From assembly GCF_003201875.1 (NCBI RefSeq), contig NZ_QJKD01000003.1, positions 124,001 to 188,000 of the forward strand: 64,000 bases of DNA, read 5' to 3'. The translations under genes were made by a program, and so were the position numbers. Every line of letters begins with the position of its first letter. The stretch's first letter is position 1. Of this stretch, positions 16,026 through 24,100 are shown piece by piece. Source of the DNA: Hungatella effluvii. Its GTDB lineage: Bacteria; Bacillota; Clostridia; Lachnospirales; Lachnospiraceae. The notes under the pieces are model-generated. The model was not told where the DNA came from. It did not search any database and worked only from the letters and a program-made list of their open reading frames with translations.

Positions 16026-16883
16026 TCACAGGCTGCGCAGCTGCTCCACCATTTCGTGGGATAATGTAAATTTTCCGACATAGCCCACGTCTCCGGTCAT
16101 CAGGACAGATCCGTCCTCCTCGATTTCCACTTCAAGCACTCCGCCCGGCATATGGACGTACATCTTGGGATCGGTGAGGCCCATCTTGTAGGCGGCTCCG
16201 GCGGCGGCGCAGCCGCTGGTTCCTGATGCGAGGGTATAGCCCGCGCCTCTCTCATAGATCTCGATTTCTATGTTGGTCCTGTCCACCACCCTGAGGAGTT
16301 CAGTGTTTACCTTTTCCGGGAAACACTCTGCCGCTTCGGAGTGGCGGCCGATGCGGCAGGCCAGATCCTTTGAGATATCACTCAGCCAGATCACGCAGTG
16401 AGGATTGCCAATGGAGACACAGGTCACCCGGTACGGAATGCTGCCGAACATCATCGTCTCATTTAAGACTTCACGCCTCGGCCCTGTCATCGGGATTTCG
16501 TCGCTCCAGAAGCTTAAATGTCCCATGGAAACCTTGATTCTCGTTCCTTCCTCATTCAGGTAGTGGATCTGCTGTTCCCCGCTTAAGGTGTTGACCGTAA
16601 AATGATTTTTCTGCACATAGCCCGCATCCTTTAAGTATTTGCCGAATATCCGGACACCGTTTCCGCTTAACTCCGCTTCGCTGCCATCCGGGTTCAAGAT
16701 CTTCACCGTCATCTTGTCTTCCCCCAGAATCGGGCCGACGAGAAGGCCGTCCGATCCAACACCGAAATTGCGGTTGCAGATCAGCCGTACCGCCTCCTTT
16801 GTGAGCTTTAATTCATTTTTATTCGGATCAAAGATCAGGTAATCGTTTCCGAGTCCATGGTATTTCTCCAACGTAATCTTCAT
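16026..16883 (-). CDS. dapF: Diaminopimelate epimerase
   Basis: 285 residues. Both catalytic cysteines are in family contexts: CNRNFGVGSDGLL (about residue 36-48) and ASGTSGCAAAGAAYKMG (about 218-234). The N-terminus KYHGLGNDYLIFD is also diagnostic. It converts LL- to meso-diaminopimelate for lysine and peptidoglycan synthesis in the cytoplasm. Its ATG overlaps the ddl stop codon (ATGA), and AAGGAG lies 7 nt upstream within ddl. Pairing with ddl supplies two components of the peptidoglycan stem peptide from one transcript. Confidence 0.95.
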   Translation of the reverse strand: MKITLEKYHGLGNDYLIFDPNKNELKLTKEAVRLICNRNFGVGSDGLLVGPILGEDKMTVKILNPDGSEAELSGNGVRIFGKYLKDAGYVQKNHFTVNTLSGEQQIHYLNEEGTRIKVSMGHLSFWSDEIPMTGPRREVLNETMMFGSIPYRVTCVSIGNPHCVIWLSDISKDLACRIGRHSEAAECFPEKVNTELLRVVDRTNIEIEIYERGAGYTLASGTSGCAAAGAAYKMGLTDPKMYVHMPGGVLEVEIEEDGSVLMTGDVGYVGKFTLSHEMVEQLRSL

Positions 16884-17905
16884 AATGCAGCTCCTTTCCC
16901 GTTTTTGACTATTGCTTCACATAATTCTTGATACGTAATTCCGGCTGCCTTCGCTTCCTGCGGAAGAAGGCTGAAAGGCGTCATACCCGGAAGTGTGTTG
17001 GCTTCCAGACAGTATATGGCACCGTCTCCATCCATCAGAAAATCGACTCTGGAATAGTATCCCAGTTCCAGGATATGATGGACCGTCAGAGCGGCGGTTT
17101 CCAGCCTTAACTCCTGCTTTTCATCGATCCCGGCCGGACAGATCTCCCTGGTCATGCCGGGCTGGTACTTGTTTTTATAATCGTAAAAGCCTCTTTCCGG
17201 TATGATCTCTATGGCCGGCAGGGCTCTTTCGCCCAGTACGCCTACAGAGAATTCCCGTCCTGTAATCTTTTTCTCCACCAGCACGCGGTCGCCATAGGAA
17301 AATGCTGCTTCCAGCGCCGTATGCCATTCTTCTTCATTGTCTACGATTGTGACTCCCACACTGGAACCGCAGTCCAGAGGCTTTACGACACAGGGCAGGA
17401 ATTCCGGCTGACTGCTTTTTCCTTTTTCTGCAAGATACCAGTCGGGAGTGGCCACTCCGGCCGCCCGCATCAAAATCTTGGAAATATTCTTATCCATTGC
17501 CAGTAAGCTTCCCGTATAACCGCTGCCCGTATGGGGAATTCCGTACGCCTCCAGTACTGCCTGGATCTGTCCGTTCTCTCCTGTGCTGCCGTGAAGCGCT
17601 ATAAACACCATGTCCGCCTCCCGGCATGCCTCCAGAACGCCAGGGGCAATCAGTGATTTTTTCGCACCGGACTCTGCTCCGAGCAGCTCTAAGTCAGGGG
17701 CTTCCCCACCGATTTCGTAAGCAAAGCCCAGTCCATCTTCCCTGGTCCTGTAATGAACCCGCTCCCCTGCCTTGATTCCCAGCCAGGGATCCAGGAAAAA
17801 GACTTCATGGCCCTGCTCCATCAGCGCATTGGCAATTAAAGAGCCCGAGGACAGGGACACATCCCGCTCCGGACTGTATCCGCCTGCTAAAACAATAATC
17901 TTCAT
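16880..17905 (-). CDS. ddl: D-alanine--D-alanine ligase
   Basis: 341 residues, ATP-grasp fold. Landmarks: SPERDVSLSSG (with the conserved Glu), HGSTGENGQIQAVLEAYGIP, VVKPLDCGSSVGV, FYDYKNKY (the Tyr-type loop of D-Ala-D-Ala rather than D-Ala-D-Lac ligases) and EANTLPGMTPFS. It forms the D-Ala-D-Ala dipeptide for cell-wall precursors, so ordinary vancomycin-sensitive precursors are expected from this gene (inference from the Tyr loop). First gene of the ddl-dapF unit; a TATAAT at 17943-17948 on the minus strand may be its -10 box. It is divergent from the AraC gene. Confidence 0.93.
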   Translation of the reverse strand: MKIIVLAGGYSPERDVSLSSGSLIANALMEQGHEVFFLDPWLGIKAGERVHYRTREDGLGFAYEIGGEAPDLELLGAESGAKKSLIAPGVLEACREADMVFIALHGSTGENGQIQAVLEAYGIPHTGSGYTGSLLAMDKNISKILMRAAGVATPDWYLAEKGKSSQPEFLPCVVKPLDCGSSVGVTIVDNEEEWHTALEAAFSYGDRVLVEKKITGREFSVGVLGERALPAIEIIPERGFYDYKNKYQPGMTREICPAGIDEKQELRLETAALTVHHILELGYYSRVDFLMDGDGAIYCLEANTLPGMTPFSLLPQEAKAAGITYQELCEAIVKNGKGAAL

Positions 17906-17991
17906 GATAAATTCCCTCTTTTGTCATTCATTCTTTCTCTCTATTATAGCCAGCATTATTTATCAATTCTATCGATATTATGCTGTTTTTA

Positions 17992-18019
17992 TTGCATATT
18001 GTGCCTATTGCTGTATAAT
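17992..18019 (+). promoter_or_regulatory. Promoter of the AraC-family gene
   Basis: TTGCAT (17992-17997), 16-nt spacer, TATAAT (18014-18019), about 30 nt before the start at 18050. Confidence 0.7.
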
Positions 18020-18049
18020 AGAACCATTGAGGAAAGGAAACAAGAACTT

Positions 18050-18889
18050 ATGACCGGCTATGAAAAAAGAGGATACCTAAACAGCGACTTTCGGCTGTTC
18101 CATCTGACCGATACAAAAAAACAGGATTTTGAATACCACTACCACGATTTCGATAAAATTATCATCTTCATCCGGGGCCGTGTGACATACCGGATCGAAG
18201 GGCAGGCGTATGAGCTGCAGCCTTACGATATCGTACTTGTGAGCCATAACGATATTCACAGGCCGGACATCGATCCGTCAGTTCCCTACGAACGGATCAT
18301 CGTCTACCTCTCCCCCCGCTTCATCACCTCCTACCGGTCCGACACCTACGACTTAAGCGACTGCTTCCATAAGGCGAAGGAGCTGCGTTCCAACGTGCTT
18401 CGGATTCATTCGCTGGAGAAGAGCGGACTCTTTAAGACCATCACCGATTTAGAATACGCCTGTGCCCACGATGGATACGCGAAAGAGCTGTACTGCCAGG
18501 TAGTATTTCTGGAGTTCATGATCAAATTAAACCGCGCCGCCCTGACCGGACGGGTGGAATACATCTCCCCCAGCACCGGCGACCGCAGAATCTCCGCAGT
18601 CATGGAATACATAGCCGGGCATCTGACAGAGGATCTGACCGTGGATCAGATCGCCGACGCCGCTTATTTAAGCCGCTACCATCTGATGCACCTGTTTAAG
18701 CAGGCTACCGGCTATACCCTTGGAAATTACATAACCGAAAAGCGCCTTTTGCTGGCGCGGGATCTGCTTCGCAGCGGGACGCCCGTTACCAGTGTATGCT
18801 TTGACTGCGGCTTTAAAAACTATTCCACATTTTCCAGGGCGTACAAAAAATACTTTGAATCTACACCCTCCGATGCAAAGAAGACGTAA
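18050..18889 (+). CDS. AraC family transcriptional regulator with cupin domain
   Basis: About 279 residues from ATG 18050 (MTGYEKRGYLNSDFR). Upstream in-frame ATGs encode a non-conserved hydrophobic stretch and precede the promoter, so they are rejected. An N-terminal cupin (HYHDFDKIIIFIRGRVTYRIEG, LQPYDIVLVSHNDIHRPDI) is followed by a C-terminal double helix-turn-helix (TVDQIADAAYLSRYHLMHLFKQATG and PVTSVCFDCGFKNYSTFSRAYKKYF). Such proteins sense small carbon compounds; no linked target is evident beyond the divergent ddl gene. Confidence 0.9.
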   Translation: MTGYEKRGYLNSDFRLFHLTDTKKQDFEYHYHDFDKIIIFIRGRVTYRIEGQAYELQPYDIVLVSHNDIHRPDIDPSVPYERIIVYLSPRFITSYRSDTYDLSDCFHKAKELRSNVLRIHSLEKSGLFKTITDLEYACAHDGYAKELYCQVVFLEFMIKLNRAALTGRVEYISPSTGDRRISAVMEYIAGHLTEDLTVDQIADAAYLSRYHLMHLFKQATGYTLGNYITEKRLLLARDLLRSGTPVTSVCFDCGFKNYSTFSRAYKKYFESTPSDAKKT

Positions 18890-18891
18890 AA

Positions 18892-18918
18892 CAGGCAGCC
18901 TGGATAACAGGCTGCCTG
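18892..18918. terminator. Hairpin between convergent genes
   Basis: CAGGCAGCCT/AGGCTGCCTG with a 7-nt loop. On the minus strand it is followed by TTTTAC, which fits termination of the wall-binding protein gene; on the plus strand the T run is lacking. Confidence 0.65.
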
Positions 18919-18979
18919 CCAAAAGGGCATATCGCTTCGCCCGTGCGTAATTCTTATCATATCATCCGTTTAGAATCCA

Positions 18980-19765
18980 TCAGTTTGGAATCTTCATCGT
19001 ATGGAGAATATCGTCAATCTCCTGCCATCTCGATGGAATAAACACGGTCTCAATCATCAGTACATAGGAGCCGCAGCGTTTGAAATAGACATCGGCAATC
19101 CCCTCTTCACTCTGTATTAACGTGATCTTTGCGAAACCCAGATCGTTGAAGGATGCGCCGATGACATCGCTTTCGCTTCTATAAATATATTTAAAATAAT
19201 AGGCCAGTTCCTCATCCGACCAGTTTTCTCCGTCCAGCTCAGACATATTGATAATGGCGGTGACGATGATACTGTTGCCATCGGGCGCTGATGCCACCAT
19301 GTCGTACTGCGCCTCTTCCGGCAGAGAGACAGTGTTCCCCGAAACAGCCTGATAGGAATCCGGCAGTGTAATCTGGTATCCAACCAGCCGGTTCACGTAG
19401 GTCGTCCCGTTCCATCCGTCATTCAGCCGTACCTGCGGCTGTACCCACGCTCCGGAACCGTCAAACGTATAATCGGTTCCCCCGATATTCCGGGTTGTGC
19501 CGGAAACCATGGCCCCCGTATTCTCATCAAAATAGTACCATACTCCGGCGCCATCCTGGAACCAGCCGGTCTTCATAAAACCGTCCTGCTCCACGTAATA
19601 CCAGGTTCCCTGGTCCTCTACCCACTGGGCTGCCGCATAGCTGCCGTCATCGTTGTGATACTTCCATCTTCCCTCCTGATTCTCCCAGGTTCCGGCAAAT
19701 GCCGATGATGCCATCACCACACTGAGCGCCGCGGCAATAACAGCAGTCATCCACTTTTTCCCCAT
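18980..19765 (-). CDS. Secreted protein with cell-wall-binding repeats (paralogue of 4969-5796)
   Basis: 261 residues. Signal peptide (MGKKWMTAVIAAALSVVMASSAFA), wall-binding repeats in about residues 25-115 (GTWENQEGRWKYHNDDGSY, QGTWYYVEQDGFMKTGW, VWYYFDENTGAMVSG), then a domain of about 145 residues beginning NGTTYVNRLVGYQITLPDSY. Repeat order and C-terminal domain match the protein at 4969-5796, so the two arose by duplication. The C-terminal domain function is unknown. GGGAG lies 8 nt before the ATG, and a promoter is visible at 19834-19862. Confidence 0.85.
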   Translation of the reverse strand: MGKKWMTAVIAAALSVVMASSAFAGTWENQEGRWKYHNDDGSYAAAQWVEDQGTWYYVEQDGFMKTGWFQDGAGVWYYFDENTGAMVSGTTRNIGGTDYTFDGSGAWVQPQVRLNDGWNGTTYVNRLVGYQITLPDSYQAVSGNTVSLPEEAQYDMVASAPDGNSIIVTAIINMSELDGENWSDEELAYYFKYIYRSESDVIGASFNDLGFAKITLIQSEEGIADVYFKRCGSYVLMIETVFIPSRWQEIDDILHTMKIPN

Positions 19766-19833
19766 ATTATTTCTCCCTTCCCCGCACCGGAACCTTCCGA
19801 TAATCCCTGCGCGATTCCTTTTTCTATAACTCT

Positions 19834-19862
19834 ATGGTACCGCCTTTTATATAGACTGTCAA
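19834..19862 (-). promoter_or_regulatory. Promoter of the second wall-binding protein gene
   Basis: On the minus strand TTGACA (19857-19862), 17-nt spacer, TACCAT (19834-19839). Confidence 0.6.
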
Positions 19863-19967
19863 GTATGCATTCTTTCTCTTTTATTTCGTCTTCGCAGATT
19901 TGTTTTTCATTTTTTCTTAATATTGTTTCCAAACATCTAATGTTTTCTTAATCCTTTATTACTTTCG

Positions 19968-19996
19968 TTGCAATCCATTTTCTGCCATGGTATTCT
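19968..19996 (+). promoter_or_regulatory. Promoter of the DUF4349 lipoprotein gene
   Basis: TTGCAA (19968-19973), 17-nt spacer, TATTCT (19991-19996), then GGGAGGAG and the ATG at 20042. Confidence 0.65.
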
Positions 19997-20041
19997 CTTA
20001 CTAGAACCAAATTTAATCCATTCTCAGGGAGGAGAATAATT

Positions 20042-21094
20042 ATGAAAAAAGTGGTTTCATTTATGATTCCGCTCTTTGCCGCTGTGGTCGGGATCACCGC
20101 ATGCGGCTCGGGCAGCAAATCTTCAATGGTAGCAGAAGCGACGGTGGCTTACACAGAGGCAGCCGCCGAAACCGTGTCAAACACCTCCACGACCTATGAC
20201 TCTGCATCCCAGAAATCCGAAAGCGGTTCCGGCGGCGAATTAGAGATGGATACGTCAGGTACTCCGCTCCTGCCGGAAGGGCGTAAACTAATCCGCAACA
20301 TCACGATGCAGGTGGAGACGGAAGAATTCGACAAGATGATCTCCGGCATCAATGCCAAACTGTCTGAAGCAGGCGGCTACATCGAACAGTCCGATATCTC
20401 CGGCACCAGCTTAAACTATCGCGGAGAGCCCGTTCCCCGGTACGGCAACATCACTGCGCGCATCCCCAATGATAAACTGGACCGTTTCGTGGGAGCGGTC
20501 AGTGACAGCGGGAACGTCACCAACAAATCAGAGTCCACGCAGGATGTGACACTCCAGTACAGCGACGTGGAAAGCAGGAAAAAGTCACTGGAGATTGAGC
20601 AGGAACGCATCTGGCAGTTTTTGGAGAAGGCCGAGTCCATCGATACAGTCATCACGCTGGAGCAGCGGCTTTCTGATATCCGCTACCAGCTGGAATCCAT
20701 GGAATCCCAGCTTCGTCTCTACGACAACCAGGTGGATTACAGTACCGTCTATTTAAGCATTTCAGAAGTGACAGCCTACACGCCTGTCACGCCGGAGACG
20801 ACCGGAGTACGAATTAAAAACGGGCTCGCAAAGAATTTCGAGTCCATCGTCACAGCCCTGACGAATCTGCTGATCCTCTTCATCACCACATGTCCTTTCT
20901 GGATTCCGTTAGCCCTGCTCGCGGCTATAGTTATTTCCATCGTCCGGCGCCATAACCGGAAGATCGACAGGATCTATGCGGAAGAAAAGGCAAAGAGAAC
21001 CACCGCACAGAAGACCGGGGAATTGCCGGATCAGGGATCGGATGAGGAAGATCGCAAATCGGATAAGGGATCGGGCGATGATATGGATTCATAA
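20042..21094 (+). CDS. DUF4349 lipoprotein
   Basis: 350 residues. Lipoprotein signal with lipobox GITAC (Cys about 21), a Ser/Thr/Glu-rich linker, then a DUF4349 domain (RKLIRNITMQVETEEFDKM, EAGGYIEQSDISG, ITARIPNDKLDRFV) with a coiled-coil segment (YSDVESRKKSLEIEQERIWQFLEKAESID). A membrane span near residues 285-310 is followed by a charged cytoplasmic tail. It is therefore a surface protein with two possible anchors. The domain is common in Firmicutes and of unknown function. The start is supported by GGGAGGAG about 7 nt upstream. Confidence 0.85.
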   Translation: MKKVVSFMIPLFAAVVGITACGSGSKSSMVAEATVAYTEAAAETVSNTSTTYDSASQKSESGSGGELEMDTSGTPLLPEGRKLIRNITMQVETEEFDKMISGINAKLSEAGGYIEQSDISGTSLNYRGEPVPRYGNITARIPNDKLDRFVGAVSDSGNVTNKSESTQDVTLQYSDVESRKKSLEIEQERIWQFLEKAESIDTVITLEQRLSDIRYQLESMESQLRLYDNQVDYSTVYLSISEVTAYTPVTPETTGVRIKNGLAKNFESIVTALTNLLILFITTCPFWIPLALLAAIVISIVRRHNRKIDRIYAEEKAKRTTAQKTGELPDQGSDEEDRKSDKGSGDDMDS

Positions 21095-21124
21095 AGAATA
21101 AATACATAAATGACATCATAAAAT

Positions 21125-21158
21125 ATCGGGAGCATTACCTGCTGGTAATGCTCCCGAT
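21125..21158. terminator. Bidirectional terminator containing the stop codon of the nucleoid-associated gene
   Basis: ATCGGGAGCATTACC/GGTAATGCTCCCGAT with a 4-nt loop and T runs on both strands. The TAA of the minus-strand gene (21135-21137) lies in one arm. Confidence 0.9.
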
Positions 21159-22148
21159 ATTTTTAATCAGCACGGATATGCTCCCATCCGCGTTCGTAAT
21201 AAATTCCACAGAGTTTCTGTTTTGATATTCCTCCATGGGAATCTTAATTTCGATACCGGTATCGGTAGTCAGATACTGTTTTTCAAATTTTTTGGTAGTA
21301 GATGGATTCTGAGGCGTCACCTGTTTTTCCGAAAGATTGTATTTTTCCATCTTTTCCGTAAATTCTTCCTTCAGTTCCGGTTTTTCGTGGAAAATCTTTT
21401 CCGCTACGGTCGGAATGTCAATGCTGCCCTGCTCCGCCAGCTCCTGGCTTAAGATGCTCTTCGCCTCCATGTGGGCTTCCCACTGCTCAGACTCATCATA
21501 ATATCCTTTCTGCACCTGTTCCACTGCCTTGGTTACGATCGAAAGCTCCGTCTTCGGAGACATGCTGCCATGGCACTGCAAAAACATCTGGGAGAAGTAA
21601 TTGGTCTTCACCCCGTTGACCTCATACTTTTTCTCCATCACACGCAGAGAGTAATCATTTAAGTCAATCAGACACGCCTCCGCCAGCTTTTGATTTTCCG
21701 CCGGAAGAATGGCGTTCTGCCGGATAATGTCGTTGCAGTTTCCATTTTCCGTATAGTTCGTCATATGAGTATAGGATGACTTATAGTTCATCTTAAGCAG
21801 AGCGATTCCACACTGCTGTCCCGCGTCGTACCGCACCACCATCAAATCCGCGGACGGAATTTCAATGTTGGAATACATGATGTCAAACAACTTCTGGGCG
21901 ATCTCCTGAGACTTCTGAATAAACGTGTCCTCATCCATCTCCGAGACCATCTGATAAACCGGGGAATCCCCGTCAAACTGACAGGATTTTCCCTCGTCGC
22001 TGGTCATGACCCGGTAAATATGGCTTCTCACAAAATCGGAAAAATCGGAGCCGTGCTCCAAAAGGCCCCCCGACATCACCGCCGTCCCCACGGTTGAATC
22101 CAGAATATGTATAATGACGTGTGTTACTCTGATATCTTCTTTTTCCAT
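21135..22148 (-). CDS. Nucleoid-associated protein, NdpA/YejK family
   Basis: 337 residues. It shows the 37-kDa nucleoid-associated protein pattern: an N-terminal THVIIHILDSTVGTAVMSGG, a central LMVVRYDAGQQCGIALLKMNY, and ENQKLAEACLIDLNDYSLRVMEKKYEVNG. Members bind the nucleoid in proteobacteria; the role in Clostridia is not settled. AGAGGAG lies 6 nt before the ATG. The palindromic element copy 2 begins only 42 bp upstream of the start, and I see no convincing promoter in that gap. The last codons lie inside the 21125-21158 terminator. Confidence 0.85.
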   Translation of the reverse strand: MEKEDIRVTHVIIHILDSTVGTAVMSGGLLEHGSDFSDFVRSHIYRVMTSDEGKSCQFDGDSPVYQMVSEMDEDTFIQKSQEIAQKLFDIMYSNIEIPSADLMVVRYDAGQQCGIALLKMNYKSSYTHMTNYTENGNCNDIIRQNAILPAENQKLAEACLIDLNDYSLRVMEKKYEVNGVKTNYFSQMFLQCHGSMSPKTELSIVTKAVEQVQKGYYDESEQWEAHMEAKSILSQELAEQGSIDIPTVAEKIFHEKPELKEEFTEKMEKYNLSEKQVTPQNPSTTKKFEKQYLTTDTGIEIKIPMEEYQNRNSVEFITNADGSISVLIKNIGSITSR

Positions 22149-22189
22149 TGCTTACTCCTCTTTCTGTAAATATCTGCAATACAAAATTG

Positions 22190-22522
22190 TTCCACCTGTG
22201 CGGTTGGGACGACTCCGGCATACGTCCTGCCACAGGCTCCCGCCGCCTGCCCCGGCTCGGTGGTTCGTGCTCCATTTCCTGTGACTTTGCAGGGCATTAG
22301 CAGTTCTTAACGCGCAGAATTTTTCGTTCAGGGGAAATCCCCACCTGTTTGAGCAACGCGAGTTTGGGGATTTCCCCTGGTTTTTAGAAAAATCCTGCAC
22401 GTTTAGAACTGCTTATGCCCGAAACCGGAACTGGAAATGGAGCACGAACCACCGAGCCGGGGCAGGCGGCGGGGGCCTGTGGCAGGACGTATGCCGGAGT
22501 CGTCCCAACCGCACAGGTGGAA
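22190..22522. repeat. Large palindromic element, copy 2
   Basis: 333 bp. Outer arms TTCCACCTGTGCGGTTGGGA ... ATTTCC and their complement match with almost no mismatches over about 90 bp. The core is shared with copies 1 and 3: TGACTTTGCAGGGCATTAG, AGTTCTTAACGCGCAGAA, TTTTTCGTTCAGG on one side; TTTTTAGAAAAATCCTGCAC, TAGAACTGCTTATGCCCG, AAACCGG on the other. The loop is TTTGAGCAACGCGAGTTT. A 7-bp AATTGTT occurs just outside both ends (22185-22191 and 22522-22528), possibly a target duplication. It fills the gap between the NdpA-like and polymerase-like genes; no gene is seen inside. Confidence 0.92.
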
Positions 22523-22558
22523 ATTGTTCGAAGGCACTTAGTGCCGGAGAACAGGCGA

Positions 22559-22600
22559 AAGACACGGGGTTATCCCGCCTCTCAGGATTACCCGTGTCTT
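22559..22600 (-). terminator. Terminator overlapping the end of the polymerase-like gene
   Basis: On the minus strand AAGACACGGG pairs with CCCGTGTCTT around a 22-nt loop that contains the stop codon. The T run is short (TTTCGCC). Confidence 0.65.
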
Positions 22601-23880
22601 CCGTCATTACGCCAGGAGCAGAAGCCCCACAGCAGGCCTGTAATAATCAAATAAAACCAGGTGGCCGGATTGCTGAACCATGTGGTGAAGAAGGACAGCA
22701 CCAGATACATCGCAAACTGGGCATAAAACAGATAGCCCACCGGATTGCGTATCCGCTTCATCATCCGAACCAGCAAAAATGCGACTGTGCCCAGAATACA
22801 GGCAAACAGAACGACGCCAATGATTCCAAAATCATAGAAGGAATCGTAAAACAGCGTGACCGTCGTCAGCTCCTCCTTCGTCACATAGATCGGAAAATCC
22901 ACCAGGGAGGGAACCAGGAACTTGAGTCCGGTCAGCGCCCATAGGGGGAACAGCATACGAAGGCCGAAGGTGTGGGATGGAAGCCATTCCACCATACAGT
23001 TAAAGTTATCGTAGTTATTGGCGATATACATGTAAGGCTGTGTGACAAAGATCGGCATCTCGCTGTTCTTCATCTGGAAGATTCCATTTAAATACGAAAC
23101 GTCATGGCCTCTCGCAAAGGTCAGCAGCACATAGATGGGAATCATTCCCAGCACAAGGCCTATGGCGTAAGAAATCTTCAGCCGGTTGTCCATGGCGATA
23201 TACGTGAGCACTGCCAGTCCTACAGCCAGAATCAGCTGGAAACGGGACACGCAGAGAACCGGAATCGCACAGGCGATCAGATCCATGAGGATCACCAGCA
23301 TCATACGCACGCCGTTCCGCCCCTGCTCGATACAGAAATAGAGCACGGACAGCGCCGGCACCAGGACACATGTAACCGTAAAATAGTGAACTCCCGTGAT
23401 ATGGAAGGTCGAATACGCATGCGGCACGCCCCGTACGAAAAACGGAATAAATCCCAGGATCAGGGCCTCTGCCAGAAACGCACCCAGGGACACCGCGGTA
23501 ACGATGACCATGGACCAGAACAGCGGCCTCTCATAGCCCTGAAAATTAAACCACCTGGAACGCTGGCCTCCCGACTCTCCCTGAGCCCTCATCAGGAACT
23601 CATACGTCACCCAAAAGCCTAAAAGCGCCACCAGGAAACAGAGCCATGTGACTATATTCCAGTCTGACGACAGCTCAGACAGCTTCAGACACGCAATCCC
23701 CTGTCCTCCAACCCAGAACAGGGAGAAAAGCCCGCGAAGATGAATGATGTTCTCCGTCCTCTTATAATCGTACCAGTACAGCCAGACAGCCGCCAGGATA
23801 AGAACAAGGCCCGAAAGCCAGTAATACCCCGCCCTCGCAAACAGATAACTGGCTGCGTAACAAATCAGATATACACCCAT
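22588..23880 (-). CDS. Wzy/O-antigen-polymerase-like membrane protein
   Basis: 430 residues with about 11-12 predicted membrane segments and a larger loop around residues 265-330 (LTFARGHDVSYLNGIF, NNYDNFNCMVEWLPSH). The pattern fits oligosaccharide repeat-unit polymerases, which join lipid-linked glycan units at the outer face of the membrane. No other polysaccharide gene is adjacent, so the assignment rests on topology and loop character only. It could be another multi-pass protein. AAGGAG lies 9-10 nt before the ATG. Confidence 0.55.
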   Translation of the reverse strand: MGVYLICYAASYLFARAGYYWLSGLVLILAAVWLYWYDYKRTENIIHLRGLFSLFWVGGQGIACLKLSELSSDWNIVTWLCFLVALLGFWVTYEFLMRAQGESGGQRSRWFNFQGYERPLFWSMVIVTAVSLGAFLAEALILGFIPFFVRGVPHAYSTFHITGVHYFTVTCVLVPALSVLYFCIEQGRNGVRMMLVILMDLIACAIPVLCVSRFQLILAVGLAVLTYIAMDNRLKISYAIGLVLGMIPIYVLLTFARGHDVSYLNGIFQMKNSEMPIFVTQPYMYIANNYDNFNCMVEWLPSHTFGLRMLFPLWALTGLKFLVPSLVDFPIYVTKEELTTVTLFYDSFYDFGIIGVVLFACILGTVAFLLVRMMKRIRNPVGYLFYAQFAMYLVLSFFTTWFSNPATWFYLIITGLLWGFCSWRNDGRHG

Positions 23881-23903
23881 ATTAGTTTGTCTCCTTCATC
23901 ACA

Positions 23904-23936
23904 GGAAGGCAGCCGCCAATGCGACAGCTGCCTTCC
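23904..23936. terminator. Hairpin between ptsI and the polymerase-like gene
   Basis: GGAAGGCAGC/GCTGCCTTCC with a 13-nt loop; no clear T run on either side. It may terminate the cda-pts transcript just upstream of the polymerase-like gene's ribosome site. The remaining roughly 160 bp to ptsI hold no gene that I can support, only a purine-biased low-complexity stretch. Confidence 0.45.
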
Positions 23937-24100
23937 TTTCAGGATTTTATAATTCGTAAATTCAGCTTGACCCCGCAGTGCACCTCGACTCCGCTCCGCT
24001 TCGTCTCGGTCGCGGGCATTCGCCCTATGAAAAAGATCAAAGAAAAATCTGCTTATGTGCAGGCACAACGCATATTTTCCTTCGCTCTTTTTCGCACTGC

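Noticed and set aside
17921..18049. Membrane-spanning N-terminal extension of the AraC regulator
   Set aside because: The extension overlaps and precedes the promoter at 17992-18019, so it would not be in the mRNA.
22152..22400. Small proteins inside palindrome copy 2
   Set aside because: Open frames here follow from the GC-rich hairpin sequence; no ribosome site and no conserved domain.
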